Shown here: positions 10,740-25,044 of the stretch, piece by piece
Layout: each line of letters opens with the position of its first letter
How positions within the stretch are numbered: the stretch's first letter is position 1
Position numbers and translations under genes: made by a program
NCBI RefSeq assembly: GCF_020080835.1
Contig: NC_058161.1
Span: forward strand, 1,922,001-1,986,000
DNA length: 64,000 nt
Origin: Cotesia glomerata
Lineage: Eukaryota > Arthropoda > Insecta > Hymenoptera > Braconidae
Direction: 5' to 3'
The notes under the pieces: generated by a model
What the model saw: the letters and a program-made list of their open reading frames with translations, nothing else
Database searches by the model: none
Told to the model about the DNA's origin: nothing

Positions 10740-11370
10740 TTATTTAATTTTCATTCAATAAAAACTTTTTTTTTATTCTAAAAAAATTTTTTTTTTTTAA
10801 AAAATAATAATTATTAATGTTAATAAATTTTATTTAATTTTAATTCAATTGAAACTTTTTTTTTGCTTCAAAAAAAATTTTTTTCCTTAAAAAAAATTTT
10901 TTTCCTTAAAAAAATGAATAAAAAAAAAATTATTAATTTTATTTAATTTTAATTTAATTGAATTTTTTTTTTATTCTAAAAAAATTTTTTTCCTTAAAAA
11001 AATGAATAAAAAATAAAAATGATTAATTTTATTAAATTTTAATTCAATTGAAACTTTTATTTTTTGGTTAAAAAAAAATTTTCTTCTTTAAAAAAATGAA
11101 TAAAAAATAAAAATTATTAATTTTAATAATTTTTATTGAATTTTAATTCAATCAAAACTTTTATTTTTGCTTTAAAAAAATTTTTCTCTTTAAAAAAACG
11201 TTTAAAAAAAAAGAAAATTATTCATTTTAATAAATTTTATTTAATTTTAATTAAATAAAAACTTTTCTTTTTATTCTAAAAAAATTTTCTTTTCTAAAAA
11301 AATGAATAAAAATTAGAATATTATCAATTTTAATAAATTTTTAAGTCAATAAAATTTTTTTTCAGTATGT
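10740..11370. repeat. Degenerate AT-rich tandem repeat (~80-110 bp period)
   Basis: Variants of 'TTTAATTTTAATTCAATTGA...TTTTT...AAAAAAATGAATAAAAAATAAAAATTATTAAT' succeed one another at least six times. The repeat has low complexity and no coding content. Confidence 0.5.
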
Positions 11371-11399
11371 AGAGTGAAAATTGCAAAGATAATGTTCAA

Positions 11400-12280
11400 G
11401 TAAATATAAATATAAATATATAAATATATAATGTAGATAAAATAAATCGGGAAGGTCGGACAGAAGGTCGTGGAAGGCCCAGGAAGCGGTTAATCCGTCT
11501 CTTTGATCATCATCGCATCAGATTTGAGAGAAGAAAGAGAAAGAGGGTGGAAAGAAGTCTCTCGTCCTTGCTATACCTGGTGTGTGTTTTACCCGGTTTT
11601 TGTCGGTTAATATTCCTCGCGAGGCAATTAGCACTGACCTGAAGCTCATTAGTTACCCGGGCAATCAGTCAAGCCACCCAGATAACTCTTTTTTTGGCTA
11701 AATAAATAATACATTAAAAATAATATAAATATTTTTTGCTCTTATAACAAATTTAGTTTGTGTAAAAAATAATATTTTAGTTTTATTTGTACTTGAATGT
11801 TGATGGTTGACCCTTTCGACGAGTTAAAAGTTTAACGAGAAGGTAATCTAGTGAGCGGACGGACGGACGAACTCGTCTGCAGGTTCATTAGTCAACCGGC
11901 TAAAGAGACCGGTGCCGGTGATTTTCTTCCCGGCTGAGGATAAGTGACTCGTGGAACGAGAAGGTTTCGAGATGCAATACTTAAGAATGTATTTTGTGTG
12001 TATATACATTTATAGAGATTTTTTTTGTAATAGATGTGAGAGGTACACACTGTAAAAGGGAAAAGCCGAGCGGGGTCGAGTGGGATTAAACTCTTACTCT
12101 ATGTCTACTACAATGAGTATTATGTTTAATAGAGATAGACACTGCCAGTGGAAATATAGAGGTTTATTTTTTTGCAAGTCACATAACACCAGGCATGACT
12201 TGGCTTATTTCTTTCAAGGACCAACAGTGGCAATTGGTCACTTAAAAATCGATTAATCTTCGGTCATTTTTAATCTACTT
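11400..12280. other. GC-richer intergenic island
   Basis: About 11,440-11,700 and 11,800-12,130 are markedly richer in G+C than their surroundings, with short motifs such as GACGGACGGACG near 11,860. No frame or splice pattern supports an exon. A regulatory island or unannotated non-coding exon is possible. Confidence 0.2.
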
Positions 12281-12289
12281 TGTTTTTAC

Positions 12290-13345
12290 CGGTTAATTAT
12301 TCCGGTTTTTAGGCAATTTTTTCAGTTGCCTTGAGAGTTGGTTGAAAATTTGGGAGGTAAATGGTCGATTTTTTTTATTTTGGATGCATAAATTTATTAT
12401 TTGAGTTTTGATAACAAAGGTTGGAAGAAAAATTGAGTTTTTAGGTTTTGGGTCAAATTTTGGGATTCTAAAGTAAGAATTTTTATTTTTGGTACAGTGA
12501 TTTGGTGGAAAAAGAGAGTTTTTGATTTTTGATAGTAAAATTTGGACTATAAATTGATTATTTAAGTTTTTAATGAAATTTTGTGGAGAAAATTGAACTG
12601 AGAAATTAATTTTCCGATTTTTGACGCTAAAATTTGGACGGAAAATTAAGTTTTCAACTTTAAATCCCAAAAATTGTACAAAAATTGATTTTTTAGTTTT
12701 TTAAATTAAATTTGAGTTGCTACAAGTTGAATTTTTATTTTCTTATCCTAAAATTAGAACTAAAAATTAATTTTTCAAGTTTGAATCTTGAATACTTAAG
12801 AATAAATTAATTTTTTAATTTTTTATTGAAATTTTGCGGATAAATTTGGACTTGAAAATTAATTTTCCAATTTTCTACTCTAAAATTTAGGCTAAAAATT
12901 AATTTTTTAATTTTTTATTCAAATTGTGTGAAGACATTTCGACTCAAAAATTAATTTTACAAGTTTTTGCTCCAAAAGTTGACCTAAAAATTGATTTTTC
13001 AATTTTAAATCCTAAAAATTGATTTTTTAATTTTTTAAATTAAAATTCAATTTCTAAAAATTGAACTTTTATTTTTTTACCCAAAATTTGGACTAAAAAT
13101 TACTTTTTTAATTTTTTATTCGAATTTTGTAAAGAAATTTGGACTCAAAAATTAATTTTTCAACTTTTACTCCAAAATTCGGACTAAAAATTAAATTTCC
13201 AACTTTAAACCCCAAAAATTGTCCAAAAAATTGATTTTTTAGTTTTTTAGATTAAATTTCAATTTTTAAAACTTGAGTATTTATTTTTTTACCCAAAACT
13301 TATCCTAAAAATTAATCTTTCAACTTATTTATTAAAATTTTTGAT
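12290..13345. repeat. Long degenerate minisatellite of 'AAAATTAATTTTTCAA' type
   Basis: Roughly 1 kb consists of diverged repeats of a pattern like 'GGACTCAAAAATTAATTTTTCAACTTTTACTCCAAAATT', around 60-110 bp apart. The strand-biased composition creates a 125-codon frame on the minus strand (12670-12293) rich in N, K, F and P. I read this as translated repeat, not a protein. Confidence 0.5.
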
Positions 13346-13739
13346 TTAAAATTATGAATTTTAAATTATTAACCCCAATATTCATTCAAATAATTAACTT
13401 TTCTTCTTTATCACACACAAATCCTTTCAATTTAAATCTTAACTAAAAAAAAATTCAATTTTAATAAAAAAAAATTAAATTATCAATTTTTGAACCAATA
13501 AATTTACCCATTAATAAAAGCCATGTGTAATAAAAAGCTTTATTAAAGTCAATAAAAAATACCATTAATTTGCACAAATAATACATTATCACGAAATATA
13601 TAATTTAGATAAAACATTTAATAAAAAAAAAAAATAGTCCAACAATTTAATACTTGTAATATATTTATTAATGAGATAATGCCTGCGTAAGTATATAGAC
13701 TTAAATAAAAAATAAAATATTTGCTCAGGCGATGAGTTC

Positions 13740-14490
13740 GAATGCATGTGTGCATAGATATATACACACATTGTGGACAAAAAACGTAAACAACAAAAGA
13801 GTATAGACGAAAGGTGCAATCCAATAAAAATATTCGCTCTAGTTGAAGTTACAGTGACCTCATCACCGCTGTGTATATTGTGTATTACGAATAGAAGTAT
13901 GAACCAGTGTGTAACATGTAGCTCTTACTGTTCACCTGCAGCAGTAGTACATGTACACCGCAGCCCTATAGACATCCATCCCCCGGACCCATGCCGCCGA
14001 TATATACGGGGGGTGTAACGTGACGTGAGCTGACGTGATATCGAACGCGCGGAATATATATGTGCATATGTGGACATGTGTGTATGTGAATGTGTGCGAG
14101 TAGCTGGATGGCAGCAGCTTCAGGGCTATGAGTATAGGACTTAGTTTGCGAACTAACCCGTCTCCCTCGCGGTTTTCTCTCTTCACTCATACGGTGTCTA
14201 TATGGCATGCATATATGATGTATACGGTGTGCAGGTATGGAGGCGGGGCGGAGACAGATGGGCGTGTGGAGGATTCCTTTGAGGCTGCCGCGTGCGGCGC
14301 CAGTTCCCTCTGTCTCCGACTTAACTCTACTCTACTCCGGCTCGGCTCGGGCTCCGCTGCCAGAATTTTACCTCTACGTTGGGAGACTCATTTATGTTGT
14401 CCGAAATATAAGAAAATTTTGGAAAATTTTTGCTAGATAAATTTTGGAGCAAAAGGATTTTTTTGTGTAATAATTTTTTTAATTAATATT
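13740..14490. other. GC-richer intergenic island with TG/CA tracts
   Basis: Mixed-composition DNA with a (TG)-rich section around 14,060-14,100. Several overlapping open frames of 67-102 codons exist on both strands, which indicates loss of stop codons through base composition. None shows a domain. Confidence 0.2.
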
Positions 14491-14492
14491 CT

Positions 14493-15307
14493 GTCGTGAC
14501 TTGTGAACTATAAATAAATAAAATTTAACTTTATTAAATAATGACTTTTGTTAAATTGCACTGTACTTTCTTAAATATTGATGTTTTTAAAGATATAAGC
14601 TAATCACGATGTTACACTCATCAAGAGCTTTCATTTGAATACCCACATGCATTTTTGATATATTTTTCATATATACATATATATATTATATATAAATATA
14701 TAAAATATATGAAAAATTGATGTGGGTACTCAAATGAAAGGTCTTGATAAGTGTAACATCGGTATGAGATTATATCTTGAGAAATGTCAATAGTTCATAA
14801 GATAAAAGGTTATTTCTTAATAATTGACATTTTGTAAGGTATAAACTTATTTTGATGTTACACTCATCAAGAGCTTTTATTTGAGTACCCACATGTATTT
14901 TTGATATACTTTTCATATATAATATATATATATATATAAATTGATGTGGGTACTCAAATGAAAGGTTTCGATTAGTGTAATGTCGGGGTGAGCTTATATC
15001 TTTAAAAATGTCAATAGTTCACAAGATACAAGGTCATTTCTCAATCATGTATCTAGAGATAGAGTATTTTCGAATGCATTAAATAATGAATTTTGTTAAA
15101 TTTCATTGTACTTTTTTAAATATTGACGTTTTTAACGATATAAAGAAAGTACAATGCAATTCAACACAAAAATTAAGAAATGACCTTGTAACTTGTTAAC
15201 TATCAACATTTTTAAAGATATAAGCTCACCCCGAAATCACACTCATCAAGACCTTTTGTTTGAGTACCCACATCAATTTTTCATATATTTATATATATTA
15301 TATGTAT

Positions 15308-15338
<31 letters not shown>

Positions 15339-15476
15339 GAAAAATATATCAAAAATGCATGTGGGTGCTCAAATAAAAGCTCTTGATGAGTGTGACATCG
15401 GGATGAGCTTATATCTTTAAAAACGTCAATAGTTAAGAAAGTACAGTGAAATTTAACAACAGTCATAATTTAATTA
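14493..15476 (-). mobile_element. Cluster of family 1 Helitron-like fragments
   Basis: It opens with the 3' subterminal sequence GTGACTTGTGAACTATAAAT in minus orientation, but the hairpin and CTAG are lost. Foldback modules follow at about 14,580-14,790, 14,830-15,010 and 15,215-15,430. Near 15,060-15,085 a 5' subterminal motif (TATTTTCGAATGCATT) is fused directly to another 3' subterminal stretch, so at least two copies or a rearranged copy are joined here. Confidence 0.55.
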
Positions 15477-15479
15477 TTA

Positions 15480-16460
15480 TCATTATTGTTGTTATCTGCA
15501 GCTTAGAAAATTATTATTGTTAATTTTTTACGTATAATAATTATTATAATAAAAATTATTATCATTATTTTTGTAACAATAAAAAAAAATTTTGAAGGAT
15601 AATTTTGACTCCAATTTTTAACTCAAAGGATAAATTTAAAAAAAAAAAAAAAAAAAAAAACTACTACGACGTATGTGTAGCAATAAATGATCAAGTGGAA
15701 AAGATTTGATATAATATAGAAAGCGCGAAAAAAAAAAAGATCGAGAAGTATAGACTGATGGTAGTCAACAATAATTTCCCTTTAGGCTCGCGTGTCCCGG
15801 ATTTCGATGGCTACACCTCACCTCGGGCATTCTCCTTCATTTCTCATAGTACGTCTACCTTATTCTCAAAAACCCCTACTACACATCACATCCTCTACTC
15901 TGTACATATACATGTCTATCTATCAGTCCTCTCTTTCTCTCTCTCTCGATCCTTTGTGGCTTATGACTTACACAAGTGAACCCGTATCTAGTACTGTATT
16001 ACATAGAACACTATGGGACTAAATCTACTAGTGTAGCAGAGCCTAGTTCTTAGTTGTTAGCTCTTAGCTCGTACTCTTATTTTATAACAGATTGACTCTA
16101 CTCTCGGTACTCTAATACTTTACTCTTTTACTCACAACTACTTCTGCGACTACATCACTAGGATCTCTCTCACTACACCGCTCACGCGATATTTTCTTGG
16201 AGCACGTAACTCACCTGTGTACTTGGGCATGAGATCTCTTGGAAGATTTCCAAGTTAAATACGTTTTTTTTTATTAGCTTATTTTAAATACATTACTCTT
16301 CTCGGTAATTAATGCGTTTATTATTTTTTACTAATCTATTTAAATTGTCAAATTTTAAATCCTAAAATTATTTTTTTTAATTATTATAATTACAATTCAA
16401 AAATTAAATTGAATTCAATTAAATAACTTTTTCTCAAAACAACAATAATTAAACAGCAAT
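15480..16460. other. Intergenic DNA with GC-richer island 15,665-16,260
   Basis: A poly-A run (about 15,638-15,660) precedes a mixed-composition island with a CT-rich tract near 15,930-15,950. Two overlapping 73-76 codon frames are not supported by domains or splice sites. Confidence 0.2.
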
Positions 16461-16464
16461 GATA

Positions 16465-17289
<825 letters not shown>

Positions 17290-17419
17290 TAAAGATTATT
17301 ATTATTAAATTTATTTTTATTATTATAATATTTGAATAATGACCGGAAGAAGAATATTAGAAATACATTGAGAGTTCATCAAAAGGAAGGAATTAAATGA
17401 AAGATGAAAAAAAAAACTA

Positions 17420-17990
17420 AAAAGTACATTATCATATATGACTAGTCGAGTCGGGGGGTCTGTGGTCCTTTTTCCTTTCCCTGAGCATCTCCTTTATCTC
17501 ATTCTCGTTTAGTTCTCGTTCGGTGAGTATCACCGGCTCCAAAGCCTCGGAAGCAATTATAACCGACCCGCGCAGGTCTTTGTCTCGCGGTACCTGTCGG
17601 CTCGTTTCACAAACGAGGTTAGGCGCGGGGCACTACAAAGGCTCATCTTCATCTTCCCCGCCGACCTTCTTCCTTCCTTGCCCTCTCCAATACTAGACCT
17701 CTACGATATATGTAATGTATAGTACTCACATATATAGATATATCTATATAGAAGGTTTATAGTTTTGGTGAATTTATTTTTAAAAAAATTTTATTCACTC
17801 GGCAACTCAATAACACCGTGTGGTCTCATGATTCGCTGTATTGAGGGCTCACTCGCCCGCTCATTTACTCACTCACTCTTCACTCTTAGCTCTGACTCAC
17901 TCGAAATTTTTTGCATCAAATATTTACACATTTTTATTGGGTGCTAAAGCCATTTGTAGCGCCATCGGTCTTTTTGAATTGGTCATTTGT
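17420..17990. other. GC-richer intergenic island
   Basis: A stretch of about 300 bp (17,440-17,710) with CG-containing sequence and pyrimidine-rich runs stands out from its AT-rich flanks. No frame has coding character. It is a candidate conserved non-coding element. Confidence 0.2.
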
Positions 17991-18299
17991 GTGTTGGTTT
18001 TGATGCGCTCGTTAGTACGATTCATTTTTAATAATATTCATTATTTTTTATTATCATTTATGTAGTTTTTATTTTTATTCAGATTTAAATATAATCATAT
18101 ACTTTTATATAAAATATTGGTCAAATTAACTTTTTACAATAAAAACCACAGAAAGATATTTTCATAAAATAAAATAGTTAATTTTTATTTTAAAACATTA
18201 ATTACTTTTTTTTAATGAAAATTCTTGATAAAGATTTTTTAAAAATTAATAATAACAATAATCCTCAAAAATTTGCTTATTTTTCATCTCATATTAATA

Positions 18300-19200
18300 T
18301 TGCAAACTTAAAATCTCTAGTAGCGAGAAAATTGAGCTACAATGCGCCACCTGTCGGAAATTTATAGTACTGAAATTTATAAAAAAAATTTATATGGATT
18401 TATATGATCATAGAAAATCATATTAAGCCATATAGAGTTATATATGTCCATATTTCAGCTGATAAAAAATAAAAAATTCTTCAAATTAATTTATTTAATC
18501 AATTTTTTTAAATAATTCTATTAATTAACAATAATAAAAATAATCCTTGAAAAATTCCATATTTTTTTATCCCAATATTAATATCTCAAACTTCAAATCT
18601 TTAGTAGCGAGAAAATTAGGCTATAATGCGCCACCTACAGGGAATTTGTGGTACTAATTTTTAAAAAAATTTTATATTGACACATATGATCATATAAAGT
18701 CATATTGGGCTATATAAAGTCATATATGTTCATATTTCACCAGATAAAAGATAAAAAATTCTTTAAATTAATTTATTTGATCAATTTTTTAAATTAATTT
18801 TATTAATTAATAATAATAATAATCCTTAAAAAATTATTAATTTTTTTATTCCATATCAATATCTTAGATTTCAAATTTTTAGTAGCGAGAAAATTAAGCT
18901 ACAATGCGTCACCTGTCGGAAATTTATAGTACTAAAATTAAAAAAAATACATTTTTTAAAAATTACTAACAATAATCCTCAAAAATTTACTTATTTTTTA
19001 TCTCATATTAATATCTCAAACTTAAAATCTCTAGTAGCGAAAAAATTAAGCTACAATGCGCCATTTGTCGGAAATTTGTGGTACTAATATTTTAAAAAAA
19101 TTTTATATGGATGTATATGATCATATAAAGTCATATATGTTCATATTTCACTTGATAAAAATAAAAAATTCTTCAAATTAATTTATTTGATCAATTTTTC
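18300..19200. repeat. ~285-bp tandem repeat with GCGCCACCTGTCGGAAATTT core
   Basis: The phrase TAGTAGCGAGAAAATT starts at 18,318, 18,602 and 18,890 (spacing 284 and 288 bp), and a diverged form starts at 19,032 after a shortened unit (142 bp). Each unit carries GCGCCACCTGTCGGAAATTT or a variant, then 'ATATGATCATA...AAGTCATAT' stretches. Single diverged relatives occur near 28,070-28,210 and 45,795-45,920. Class and origin are unknown. Confidence 0.7.
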
Positions 19201-19339
19201 AAAATAATTTTATTTTCAGATAAAAAAAAAATTTTTTTATTTCTTCATAAAAACAATTAAAATTTAAAATAAAAATCCACCTGTTAACACCTGACGAACT
19301 TTTAGCATCCAACAATAAAATCTCAAAGCAAATCAAAAT

Positions 19340-20160
19340 TTGAAGAACCGGATAAATCCAAAGGATATTTATTTTAATGGGCAATGGGAGTGGCAAGCCG
19401 ATTCCTTGGACTCGGTACCATTATCCAGAGCTGACAGGGCATGGGATGCGGGATGTGGGATGAGGGTGATGCTGGGTAGAAGCGGAGGACCGATACGAGG
19501 TGTATCAGGAAGAGGGAACAGGCCGGAATGATAAAAAAGTAATGTAAAAAGGGTCGAGAGGCGTGAAACTGTGGCGCCCGGCGCTGTTACTGTAAAACTC
19601 CTATCTCTCCGATAAATGAAAGGGTACCGTGATTTTCGGAAAAGGAGCCAGGGTAAATAGGAGCAGGTAGACAAGCACAGGTGAAGTATCCGATAGACTC
19701 TTTCTCAATGACTCCGGCGTCAACCCGAAGAGAAGGCGTCGACCCTACCGAAAAATTTCTCATTTCTTCACTAATATTCCTCGCTTGAGGTTTAGCTTTG
19801 GTTACTTTGTTGCTTTTCGTCTTATGCCCCGATTTTGGGACTTTTGTTAGATTGTATGTTAGACTATGGTGAGTGACCTCGCTCCAGGATACTATTTCGA
19901 TATCCGTTTATAATTATGACTGACGTGACGTACATTTATTACTTCTTGCTGTAACTAAACCTATTGGCGCTTGGATTATTTATTTTTTTTTTTTTGGACC
20001 ATAACACAACAAAGTTTGTTAGTTTTTTATTTCATGGGAAATTTTTTTGTCATTTAATTGAATTTATAAAATTTTTTTTTGGGATTTTTAATACAAAAAA
20101 TTATAAAAATTTAATTGATAAAATTTTACACAAAAAATTATTTTTTTGACTAAAAAAAAT
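19340..20160. other. GC-richer intergenic island then AT-rich DNA
   Basis: About 19,380-19,760 has mixed composition with open frames on both strands (63 and 101 codons) but no recognisable protein. The rest is AT-rich. Confidence 0.2.
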
Positions 20161-20179
20161 TTTTTTTTCCAAAAATTTT

Positions 20180-20345
20180 GATAAAAAAAAATAATTAATT
20201 ATTTTTTATTAATAATAATTAATTATTTTTTATTAATAATAATTAATTATTTTTTATTAATAATAATTAATTACTTTTTATTAATAATATAATTAATTAT
20301 TTTTTATTAACAATAATTAATTATTTTTTATTAATAATAATATTT
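20180..20345. repeat. ~22-bp tandem repeat TAATTATTTTTTATTAATAA
   Basis: At least six nearly identical head-to-tail units of TAATTATTTTTTATTAATAA (with 1-3 bp variation) are visible. Simple AT satellite. Confidence 0.8.
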
Positions 20346-20579
20346 TTTTGAATCTAATTATTAATTTTTTTTGGCATAAAAATTCATTAAAAAATTTTTT
20401 TTAACCAAGAATAATTTTTTAAAAATATTTTTCGCTTGAAAAAAAATAATTATCGTACAAATATTAGCCTTGATTATAAAAAAAAGCATATTTTAATAAC
20501 CAGAAAAATTTTCGCCCGAACTAAGTTCGTTATCTAGAAGCAATTTTTCAGAAATTTGAGACTGTAAAAATTTAAAAAG

Positions 20580-21090
20580 GTATAAATTACTAATATAAGA
20601 GCAGTTTGTTTCAGGGTAGAGTACTGCGTTAAGGTAAAGTGTTAAATAGCCGGGCTATTGTGAGTTAAAAGGGTATATATTATATATAATGGTGTGTAGT
20701 CGGGTTAGAGAGCCTACGCCAGTATAGAAGTATAGGTACAGTGTATTGTGTACAGTAGAAGTGGAGTGTAAACTACAAAAAACAACCCCCCACGTCGCAG
20801 GATGCGAGGACACACCACAGGGTGCTAAATGAAATTAGCGTGCCGTTTAGTCTATTTAGTCATGGCACTTGAGTGGTCCACAACAGCTACTCTTTCACGA
20901 TTATTAATTACTTAACGATGACTTGCGATACTTTACACACTTCATTTAACCTATAATAGAAACTTTTGATATTAATCTGCTTCTGGAGTTTATATTTGTC
21001 GGAAAAGTCTGATGAGTTGTCGGTACAACTCAATTATTTAAATTAAGGTCATTAAACTGTATTTTTATTCAAACTTATTTTGTATTGAAT
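20580..21090. other. Intergenic DNA, mixed composition
   Basis: The segment from about 20,640 to 20,960 is less AT-rich than its flanks. No coding frame, RNA gene or repeat was recognised. Confidence 0.2.
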
Positions 21091-21093
21091 CTA

Positions 21094-21955
21094 CTAGCAA
21101 CCTTGCAGTCACTATGTGACTGCCGTGACTTGAGAAATATAAAGAAATAAAATTTTGCTTTATTAAATAATGAATTTTGTTAAATTGTACTGTATTTTTT
21201 TAAATATTGATGTTTTTTAAAATATAAGCTCATCCCGATGTTACACTCATCAAGAGCTTTCATTCGAGTACCCACATGCATTTTTGATATATTTTTCATA
21301 TATACATATATATAAATATATGAAAAATTGATGTGGGTACTCAAATGAAAGATCACGATGAGTGTAATGTCAGGGTGATCTTATATCTTAAGAAAGGTCA
21401 ATAGTTCACAAGATACAAAGTCATTTCTTAGTTATGAATCTTGAGAACTATTGACATTTTTAAAGATATAAGCTCATCCCGATGTTACACTCATCAAGAG
21501 CTTCCATTTGAGTACCCACATGCATTTTTGATATATTTTTGATATATACATATACATAAATATATGAAATATATGAAAAATTGATGTGGGTACTCAAATG
21601 AAAGGTATCGATGAGTGTAACGTCAGGATGAGCTTATATCTTTAAAAATGTCAATAGTTCACAAGATACAAGGTCATTTCTTAATTATGTATCTTGAGAA
21701 CTATTGTCATTTTTAAAGATATATGCTCATCCCGATGTTACACTCATCAAGAGCTTCCATTTGAGTACCCACATGCATTTTTGATATATTTTTCATATAT
21801 ACATATATATAAATATATGGAATATATGAAAAATTGATGTGGGTACTCAAATGAAAGGTCTCGATGAGTGTAACATCGGAATGAGCTTATATCTTAAAAA
21901 ATGTCAATAGTTCACAAGATACAAGATCATTTCTTAATTATTTATCTAGAAATAG
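21094..21955 (-). mobile_element. Family 1 Helitron-like element, three modules, 5' truncated
   Basis: The 3' end is well preserved: on the minus strand, hairpin GCAGTCAC-ATA-GTGACTGC, AAGGTTG and CTAG (21,097-21,094), followed by T. Modules lie at about 21,205-21,400, 21,460-21,650 and 21,710-21,905, the last two very alike. The copy stops shortly after the TATCTAGAAATAG motif and lacks the outer 5' region. Confidence 0.6.
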
Positions 21956-22189
21956 ACATTTGAATTGAAAATTATAAATACTAAAAAACTTTTTAACTTA
22001 AATATAAAATTTTAAAAAGAAGTCTAAGGAAAGAAAAATTAATAATTATGATTGAAATATTAAGAACAATAATATCAAGTTATTGTCTATAGACAATGAA
22101 AATATTTAATCTATAAATATAATAAATAAATTTCTTAGGTAAGAATAATTATAAATAAAAAAAAAAAATAAATAAAATAGAGACATGAA

Positions 22190-23020
22190 TGAACAGATGA
22201 GACGTAAATAAAAATGTTGAGGTGGCGATCAAACGGTCATGATGAGTAGGTACAAGCTACAACTCAATACAGAAGACATAAGACATAATACAATATATAA
22301 AAACCGAGTGGCTTTGTTCTAGCGTGTGAATGGTTTAGTAAAAATAAGAGGGCGTAAAAAGTACAAAAGTGTATTATAAAGTACTAAGTAAAAGATAAAG
22401 CATAAAAAAGCCGTTGAAGATGACCCAACAGCCAACACTACTCCGTACAAGTCATATTAATATATAGCGCAAAGTCATGGCTAGTAATGACGCAGAACGC
22501 CTCTTACAGACGCCTCCTATCTTTTTTACTCCTCGTCTTGTGCTTGTCTACTTCTTGCGCTACTAAATAATAAATAAACTTTTATAAAAAATAATAAAAT
22601 TATAATCTTCACTCACATCGTGAGACGTCACATATCCTATGTGTATGACCGAACGATTCGGCGCCAACATCCGCTACCGTCACTCGGGACCAGTCTACAG
22701 ACTCCAACATCCAATCGCTTCATTAATGACCACTAATTTATTTTAAAAAACGTTATTTGGCTTTTTATTTTCACTCAATACCCGACATTAACTGCTGAGG
22801 TTACACTCTAAAGAATATATATGTAGCCTATAGTGTGGATTTTTAATCCCGACAACAATTTATCGCCCAAAAAAGAGGAAATAGTGGTGTGGTTTGGTTA
22901 ATGGAAATTTATTCTAGTGTTAAATAAATTGTTGAGCCGAAAAAATTTAAATTACTCAATGGAATAAGTAATGCTTGCTTTAGAGGATCCCTAACTATTA
23001 AGGCGGACGTTAATGTGTCA
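22190..23020. other. Intergenic DNA with GC-richer island
   Basis: About 22,190-22,720 is of mixed composition; no splice-bounded exon, tRNA or known motif is recognised. AT-rich DNA follows. Confidence 0.2.
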
Positions 23021-23239
23021 CAAATTCATTCAGATGTAATGTTTTTTATCCCTGATATTTTATATTTTATCTTTAATGGAAACAAGGCACGCCCAGAACA
23101 AATAAAACGGAACTTTTATCATTTTTTATGGTTTAATTTGTTTCGCGAGTCGAAATTTTTAGCAAAAAAATTTATTTATATTTTTCTAGAGACTAAAATG
23201 TTCATATCAAGCTTAGTACAGTCCTAAAAACACATTAAT

Positions 23240-23600
23240 AATTTTTTGGTAAGTTTAGTTTTGAAAAATTCCGCTAGGCGGCGCATAGTCGCCAAATTTT
23301 CTCGCTAGAGGAAAGTTTATTTTTAAATATTTAAATTAAAAATAAAAACAATTTTTTTGAACTATTTAGATTTATTTTCTTTTATTTTTTTTTTAAATAA
23401 TTATTTTTTTAACAAAAAAATTTCTCAGACATTTATTTATAATTTTTTAGAGACTAATATGTTCACATCAAACCTAGCGAATTCGTAAATACCCTATATA
23501 ATTTTTTGGTAATTTTAGTTTTGAAAAATTCCACTAGGCGGCGCATTGCCGCTAAATTTTCTCGCTAGAGGAAAGTTAATTTTAAAATATTTAAATAAAA
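23240..23600. repeat. Two tandem copies of a GGCGGCGCAT repeat
   Basis: TTTTGAAAAATTCC(G/A)CTAGGCGGCGCAT followed by TTTTCTCGCTAGAGGAAAGT occurs at about 23,260-23,310 and again about 256 bp later (23,518-23,570), with similar intervening sequence. The core resembles the reverse complement of the GCGCCACCTG repeat at 18.3 kb, so it may be a distant relative. Confidence 0.55.
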
Positions 23601-23849
23601 AATAAAAATAAATTTTTTGACACTTTTATTGAACTATTTAGATGTTTATTTGTTCAAATTTTTAAAAAATAATCATTTTTTCAATTAAATATTTTAAAAA
23701 ATGAGTTTTTTTCACTTTTCTATTAATTTTATTTTTTTTTTTTGAATTTATTGCTATTAATAATTCAAATAATTCAAAAAAATTCAAACTCGGAAGCGGA
23801 AGTTTTTTTTCTAACGAACAAACAAATTCCGTTTTAAACTGTAAGCTAA

Positions 23850-25040
23850 TTTAATGTAAATACCCCTTATTTCACACCGTTTACGCTAAATTTTAAAAAA
23901 TTAAGTCAAAAAGGAGACCGTACAGTCTATATATTATGTCTTGCATCCGGAAAGATGGTTCTGGCACTTAATATTCCTACGGTTTGTACAAATAGTGTGT
24001 ATATTTAGTTCTGTTTTGAGTACTGGAGGATGACATCGACATCGGACTAGTGACTAGTTACCAACGCAGGGTGGTTTAAGATACACTAGGATCGGTTGCC
24101 CAACGAGCGTACATAATCACGAAATGCGGTTACATTATCATGGCAATTGCGTAAATATTTGAGCCAATTTGCGGCATGCAACTCTGATGCGAGCCGAGTT
24201 GAGGTAAAGGATGTTCGAGAAGTTAACTGAGCAGGAGCGAGCTTTCCGAGGATTCGAGTGCGACGGTCTATCATCCACTGAGCATTACTGCCGTCAACTT
24301 GTTGGTGTATTTACCGGAGTCATTAACACCCTTATAATTCGCATCAATCTTTTAATCTTAATTCGTTTAAATTAAATATTCATTTTTGATAATAAAAAAA
24401 TTATTATGCTCTTAAATTAAGAAAACATTTAAAAATTTTTATAATAAGTTTTTTTTATAAAATAAAATTTATTCCAGAAATTTTACAAAATTTGAGTTCA
24501 ATTTTTTAATAGTAGAAAAAAATTTTTTTTCTTTAATTATAGTATTATAAAAATTTTTTTATAAATTTATAAAAACAAAAATTGATCGAATATTATTATA
24601 CATAATTTTATAACCGAACAAAAGTGTGTAACTCAGTAGCACAAATTTAGAGAAAACCATGAAGTTTCTTTTATCCTCTTACAATAGACAGACTAGGAAT
24701 AGAAAATAGAACCCGCATGCTCTAAATGACCATCAAAAATATAAATACTCTTAAATCCTAATAGCCTATTAGGATTCAGGTGGCTCTATACTGAGCAAAA
24801 TAAATATTCTTAGTTGCTTTTAAACTTTTCAGAAAAGGTCTTTATTGATAACTTACATTAATCGATTTTTATAATCGCAAATGTGGATCTTTGGATCCGT
24901 AGGTACTCGAGCTCAAGAAAGCGCCCTTATGCCCGGCGACTAAAGTATAATCTCATCTCTAATCCTTTTGGATCTTTTTAGACCACTTCAAATTCTAAAG
25001 AAATTTTCAACTTCGGACTTTTTTCCAATATTTATCTTGT
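23850..25040. other. Intergenic DNA with GC-richer island 23,920-24,330
   Basis: The island holds a 62-codon minus-strand frame (24,274-24,086) with balanced residue usage but no known domain, and no acceptor/donor pair that would make an exon obvious. The rest is AT-rich. Confidence 0.2.
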
Positions 25041-25044
25041 TTAA

